The position numbers and the translations under genes are program-made. Under the pieces are notes generated by a model, which did not search any database, had not been told where the DNA came from, and was given only the letters and a program-made list of their open reading frames with translations. This document shows, one piece after another, positions 60,113-64,000 of a stretch of 64,000 nucleotides of DNA (positions are counted from its first letter, which is position 1; the number at the start of each line of letters is the position of its first letter). This stretch comes from an uncultured beta proteobacterium (lineage in GTDB: Bacteria > Pseudomonadota > Gammaproteobacteria > Burkholderiales > SG8-39): contig CADEDU010000005.1 of NCBI GenBank assembly GCA_902826155.1, positions 78,529 through 142,528 on the forward strand, written 5' to 3'.

Positions 60113-61648
60113 TCAGTGCGACGGTGTAGCCAACATCCGCCTCAGTTCAACGCGCAATAGTTTCCCCGCGGGCGTGTAGGGCAAGGCATCGACGAAGTAC
60201 ACCGCGCGGGGCCGCTTGTGGCGGCCGATCTGCTCGCCGGACTCGAATAATGCGGTCAGCTCCGCGGCGGACAGATCCACGCCCGGGCGGCTAACCACCG
60301 CAAGCGCCGGCAACTCACCCCAGGTTGGATCAGCGATTCCGAAGGCCGCACAATCTGCGACGCCCGGATGCGTTTTCGCGACGCGCTCCAGCTCACTCGG
60401 ATAGATGTTGATGCCGCCCGCGATGATCGTGTCCTTGGTGCGGCCCACCAGTGAGAGGAAGCCCGCGGAGTCGGCCGTGGCGAGATCGCCGGTCCAGGCC
60501 CAGCCGTCGTCGGAACGGAACAGATCACGCGTCGCCGCTGCGTCATCGAAATAGCCGAGCGCGACATGCGCACCACGCGTGGCGAGCTCGCCGATTTCGC
60601 CAGGAGCCGCCGGGGTGCCGGGCGCTTTGAATACGGCTACCTCGACCATCGTGTTGGGTCTGCCGATCGACTCTGGTGCGACTCGACGTTCGTGCGGCTG
60701 CTGACTGAACAGCGGCCCGGTCTCGGTCTGACCGTAGTTCTGTACGAACCGCACCTGCGGCAGCGCGCGTTCCAGCGCCGCGACCAGCGTCGGATCGCCC
60801 GGCGCGCCGCCATAGACGATCAGCCGCAGGGAGGCCAGACGCTCCGCGTCGAACGCCGGGTGCTTGAGCAGCATCGCCAGTTGGGTGGGCACCGCGAACG
60901 CGCCGGTGATGCGATGACGCTCGACCGCCGCGATGAACGCCTGCGGGTCCCATCCATGCATGACGACGATCTTCGCCCCGGCGCAGATGCCGGTCTGAAA
61001 CCAGGTGTACAGGCCGGCGGCGTGATAGAGCGGCGAGGCGAGTGCGAGTACGTCGTCGGGCTGCAGCGCGAAGTCGGCGAGCGACACCTGCGACGATAGC
61101 CATCGTCCGTGATGCGGCTGGATCGCACCCTTCGGAAAGCCGGTGGTGCCGCTGGTGAACAGGATTGCGCTTGCACTGTGTGGCTCGATGGTGCAGGGCG
61201 GGGGCACATCGGCCTGACCGTGCAGCACCGATCCGAGCGTGGGGCGCATCGTTGAAACCGCCTCGTCGATGAACACGACCCGGCGTGCGGGCAGATGTTG
61301 ACTGGCAACCGCAACCAGTGACTGCAACGCCGGATCGATGAAGAGCGCCGCCAGTGGCACTTTCTTCAGCGCATAGTCGAGCTCCGCGGCGGCGAACCGC
61401 ACCGGCAGATGCACCGACACCGCCGCTGCTTTGGCGATGCCAAAGTAAATCGTGGCGTAGTGCTCGCTGTTGCCCGCGAGAATGCCGACGCGATCGCCCG
61501 GCGCGATTCCCAGCGTGCGCAGTCCATGCGCGCAGCGGTTGGCCAGCGCATTGAGCTCGGCGTAGGTGGTCGAGCGATCGCCGTCGACGAGCGCGACCCG
61601 ATCGCCGAAGCGCCGTGCGCTCGCCTCGAGCAACTCACCGATCAGCAT
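60113..61648 (-). CDS. AMP-forming acyl-CoA synthetase/ligase
   Basis: 511 aa from ATG 61648. The ATP P-loop is 'TSGTTGFPKG' (residues 165-174). 'QNYGQTETGPLF' is the second ANL core motif, 'WAWTGDLA' the adenine-binding Asp, and 'GRTKDTIIAGGINIYPSELE' the hinge region. The C-terminal 'YTPAGKLLRVELR' bears the catalytic Lys. It joins a carboxylic acid to CoA through an acyl-AMP. The likely substrate is a medium or aromatic acid; context (CoxL-type gene 9 bp upstream on the same strand) suggests a shared catabolic operon. Confidence 0.9.
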   Translation of the reverse strand: MLIGELLEASARRFGDRVALVDGDRSTTYAELNALANRCAHGLRTLGIAPGDRVGILAGNSEHYATIYFGIAKAAAVSVHLPVRFAAAELDYALKKVPLAALFIDPALQSLVAVASQHLPARRVVFIDEAVSTMRPTLGSVLHGQADVPPPCTIEPHSASAILFTSGTTGFPKGAIQPHHGRWLSSQVSLADFALQPDDVLALASPLYHAAGLYTWFQTGICAGAKIVVMHGWDPQAFIAAVERHRITGAFAVPTQLAMLLKHPAFDAERLASLRLIVYGGAPGDPTLVAALERALPQVRFVQNYGQTETGPLFSQQPHERRVAPESIGRPNTMVEVAVFKAPGTPAAPGEIGELATRGAHVALGYFDDAAATRDLFRSDDGWAWTGDLATADSAGFLSLVGRTKDTIIAGGINIYPSELERVAKTHPGVADCAAFGIADPTWGELPALAVVSRPGVDLSAAELTALFESGEQIGRHKRPRAVYFVDALPYTPAGKLLRVELRRMLATPSH

Positions 61649-61657
61649 GCGTCGCGG

Positions 61658-63991
61658 CTACTTCGCGCTATGCAACGCTGCCCACACCCGCTCCGGACTG
61701 GCCGGCAGATCGAAGTGGCGGATGCCGCGCGCGCTCAGTGCATCGAGCACCGCGTTCATCGCCGAGGGCAGCGCGCCGGCGACGCCCGATTCGCCCGCGC
61801 CTTTCACGCCGATCGGGTTGGTGGTGCACGGCACGGCGTGATGGCCGACCGCCATGCTCGGCATGTCGTCGGCGCGCGGCATCACGTAGTCCATGAACGA
61901 GGCGGTGAGCAACTGGCCGCTGCGGTCGTAGCGGATCCATTCGCCCAGCACCTGGCCCAGCCCCTGCGCGACGCCGCCATGAATCTGCCCGTCGACGATC
62001 GTCTCGTGCAGCACGTTGCCGACATCGTCGATCGCGGAGTAGCGCACCACCTCGGTGATGCCGGTTTCCGGATCGATCTCGATCTCGCTCACGTGGCAGC
62101 CGTTGGGAAAACTCATCGAGGGCGAAACGAACTTCGCCACCGCGTCCAGCCCCTTGGCCAGTTCTTCGGGCAGATCCTTCATCGACTTGGCGCGCTGCGC
62201 CAGATCGAGGATCGGCACTGCGCGGTCGGTGCCGCTCACGCGAAAGTTGCCGTTGACGAACTCGATGTCTGCCACGGCGGCCTCAAGCACATGACCTGCG
62301 ATCCGCTTGCCCTTGTCGATCGCCTCGTCGCACGCCATTGCGGTGGCGCTGCCGGCCATCATGGTCGAACGCGATGCCACCGAAGGTGTGCCAGCCGGCA
62401 CTTCGTCGGAGTCGCCTTGTACGAGTCGGATCGCGCTCGCCGGCACGCCGAGCTTGCGTGCAATCAGCGGCGGAAAGGTGGACAGATGTCCTTGCCCCAT
62501 CGCCTGCACGCCGGTGCGCAGCGCCACCTTGCCGTCGGCTTCGAAGCGCAGATCGACCGTCTCATCGAGGATGCCGCCGGCCACTTCCAGAAAACAGCAC
62601 ATGCCGATGCCGCGCAGTTTGCCCGTGCGCGCCGAGGTGGCGCGACGCGCGGCGAAGCCTTTCCAGTCGGCCAAGGCCAGCGCCTTGTCCATGATCGTTT
62701 CGAACTCGCCCGAGTCGTACAGCATGCCGGTGGCCGCCTTGTACGGCATCGCGCTCGCCGGAATGAAGTTGCGCCGGCGCAGTTCGCTGCGTTCGATGTT
62801 CATTTCGCGCGCGGCCTGATCGAGCAGATACTCGACCACGTAGATCGCTTCGGGTCGTCCGGCGCCGCGATACGGCCCAAGCGGCGTCGAGTTGGTGAGT
62901 ACCACCTTGATGTTTGTCTGGATCGCCGGGATCGCGTAGACGCTCGACAGGCAGTTCTTGGTGTTGCTGGTGGTGAAGATCGCGCCGAACGTCGTCACGT
63001 ATGCGCCCATCCCGACCAGATTCGACACGCGCAGCGCGAGGATCTTGCCGTTGGCATCGAGCGCCATCTCGCCTTCGATCACCCCGTCGCGCGCATGCGT
63101 GTCGGTGACGAAACTCTCCAGCCGCGTGGCGCGCCACTTCACCGGCTTGCCGACCTGACGCGCCGCGAACATGATCGCCGCGTACTCCGGATACGTGTAC
63201 GCCTTCATGCCGAACCCGCCGCCCACGTCGTAGGTGAGCACGCGGATCTGTTGCGGCGGCACCTTGAACACCTGCTCGGCCAGCTGCTTGCGCACGATCG
63301 CCACGCCCTGCGTGCTGGCGGTCAGCGTGTAGCGCTGCGCCTTGGCGTCCCACTGGCCGATCGCCGCGCGCGGCTCCATCGCCGCCGGTGCGATGCGTGT
63401 GTCTTCGAGCTTGGTGCGAACGACGTGCGTGGCCCGCTTGAACGCGGCCTCCACCGCGGCGACGTCGCCATCCTGCCAGTCGAGTGCGATGTTGCCCGGC
63501 GCTTGCGGCCAAAGCTGCGCTGCACTCGCGGCGCTGGCGCTAACCGCATCGGCCGCCGCCGGTAGCTCATGCAGATCGGCGCTCACGCGCTCGGCTGCGT
63601 CATCGGCCTGCGCCTGTGTGGTGGCGACCACAAGCGCGATCGCCTCGCCGATGTAACGCACGCGTTCGCCGGCCATGATCGGCGCCGACGCACCGAACAT
63701 CGGCTTGCCGTCGCGCCCGGGAATCACCAGCGCCGGACCGATGCCGCCGAGGCCGGCCGCGGCGGTGTCCTTGCCGGTGATCACGGCGAGCACCCCGGGC
63801 ATCGCACGTGCGGCCGCCGTGTCGAGGGCGCGAACCTCTGCGTGGGCGAGCGTCGAGCGCACGAACGCGGCGTACACCTGCCCGGGCTCGTTCACGTCGT
63901 CGCTGAAACGGCCGCGACCGGTGAGCAAGGGCGCGTCTTCGCTGCGCACGGTGTCGCGGCTGCTGCCGAAGCGCGAGGTTGTCTGCGTCAT
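61658..63991 (-). CDS. molybdopterin-binding large subunit of a CO-dehydrogenase/xanthine-oxidase-type enzyme (CoxL-like)
   Basis: 777 aa from ATG 63991. It opens 'EDAPLLTGRGRFSDDVNEPGQVYAAFVRS', and includes 'DVGGGFGMKAYTYPE', the active-site loop 'PYRGAGRPEAIYVVEYLLD' and catalytic glutamate E734 in 'GVKGAGESGVAG'. The loop is of the AYRGAGR type (form II), not the AYRCSFR of true CO dehydrogenase, so a role in carbon-monoxide oxidation is unlikely; it probably hydroxylates an aromatic or N-heterocyclic compound. The FAD and [2Fe-2S] partners are not in view and probably lie beyond 64000. The last 9 bases before the edge are leader only. Confidence 0.9.
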   Translation of the reverse strand: MTQTTSRFGSSRDTVRSEDAPLLTGRGRFSDDVNEPGQVYAAFVRSTLAHAEVRALDTAAARAMPGVLAVITGKDTAAAGLGGIGPALVIPGRDGKPMFGASAPIMAGERVRYIGEAIALVVATTQAQADDAAERVSADLHELPAAADAVSASAASAAQLWPQAPGNIALDWQDGDVAAVEAAFKRATHVVRTKLEDTRIAPAAMEPRAAIGQWDAKAQRYTLTASTQGVAIVRKQLAEQVFKVPPQQIRVLTYDVGGGFGMKAYTYPEYAAIMFAARQVGKPVKWRATRLESFVTDTHARDGVIEGEMALDANGKILALRVSNLVGMGAYVTTFGAIFTTSNTKNCLSSVYAIPAIQTNIKVVLTNSTPLGPYRGAGRPEAIYVVEYLLDQAAREMNIERSELRRRNFIPASAMPYKAATGMLYDSGEFETIMDKALALADWKGFAARRATSARTGKLRGIGMCCFLEVAGGILDETVDLRFEADGKVALRTGVQAMGQGHLSTFPPLIARKLGVPASAIRLVQGDSDEVPAGTPSVASRSTMMAGSATAMACDEAIDKGKRIAGHVLEAAVADIEFVNGNFRVSGTDRAVPILDLAQRAKSMKDLPEELAKGLDAVAKFVSPSMSFPNGCHVSEIEIDPETGITEVVRYSAIDDVGNVLHETIVDGQIHGGVAQGLGQVLGEWIRYDRSGQLLTASFMDYVMPRADDMPSMAVGHHAVPCTTNPIGVKGAGESGVAGALPSAMNAVLDALSARGIRHFDLPASPERVWAALHSAK

Positions 63992-64000
63992 GGTGTCCTC

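Noticed and set aside
61658..63991. Aerobic carbon monoxide dehydrogenase
   Set aside because: The active-site loop is PYRGAGR, lacking the Cys of the AYRCSFR loop required in true CO dehydrogenase.
1..64000. Mobile elements, prophage, CRISPR arrays, tRNA or rRNA genes
   Set aside because: No transposase, integrase, spaced identical repeats or cloverleaf-like sequence was noticed; the Cro-like domain at 17.6 kb is fused to an enzyme and has no phage neighbours.

Overview
The window looks like chromosomal DNA from a GC-rich betaproteobacterium, most likely Burkholderiales. This rests on three things: three separate Bug/TctC-type periplasmic binding proteins; the conserved order ygfA, slt, NDUFA9-like epimerase, GST, cca; and a MidA-type methyltransferase next to a pteridine-reductase-like SDR and ttcA. 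This is inference from gene content. No rRNA, tRNA, CRISPR array, insertion sequence or phage block was found. Genes are densely packed and no gene-free stretch exceeds 300 bases.

Region 1 (1-20.3 kb) is mostly housekeeping. It holds an ABC sugar-type binding protein cut by the window edge, a YqaA/DedA-like membrane protein, threonine deaminase (ilvA), 5-formyl-THF cyclo-ligase, and the slt to cca run ending in a membrane-anchored C13 (legumain-like) peptidase. Then come DUF2905, an amidase with its small AtzG-like partner, a GST, a diheme cytochrome c, MidA/SDR/ttcA, and an unusual in-frame fusion of a Cro/YdaS-type helix-turn-helix to a class V aminotransferase, with palindromic operator-like repeats in front of it. 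The facing zinc alcohol dehydrogenase gene is broken by an amber codon.

Region 2 (20.5-26 kb) encodes a Bug protein followed by a three-subunit molybdenum hydroxylase in the order FeS, Mo, FAD. The FAD subunit has the extra cysteine loop typical of 4-hydroxybenzoyl-CoA reductase. Region 3 (26-30.7 kb) is a copper-handling cluster: a Cys/His/Met-rich exported protein, a periplasmic protein, a TolC-like lipoprotein, a TAT-exported multicopper oxidase, a CusF-like protein and a Spy-like lipoprotein. A degenerate GGDEF protein, a CDF metal exporter and a nitroreductase follow.

Region 4 (34-46.4 kb) has a pentapeptide-repeat lipoprotein, a crotonase, DUF2237, the hydantoinase/oxoprolinase pair hyuA-hyuB, DUF1772, an OmpR-type regulator, several small ORFs, a large hybrid PAS/GAF histidine kinase and DUF2917. 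Region 5 (46.4-55 kb) is catabolic: an alpha/beta hydrolase, a cyclase-family hydrolase, a ThDP enzyme, two Bug proteins around a ribokinase, a nucleoside hydrolase and a hexose-6-phosphate mutarotase. This suggests uptake and cleavage of a nucleoside or similar ribosyl compound. Region 6 (55-64 kb) has a PaaI thioesterase, a gentisate-type dioxygenase translationally coupled to a flavin monooxygenase, two tandem paralogous secreted proteins plus a third secreted protein, an acyl-CoA ligase and a CoxL-type molybdopterin subunit whose partners probably lie beyond the right edge.

No clear new defence or mobile system was seen. The most unusual feature is the HTH-aminotransferase fusion with its operator-like repeats and a good internal start. 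The HBCR-like reductase beside an orphan binding protein and the nucleoside-like module are the next best leads.
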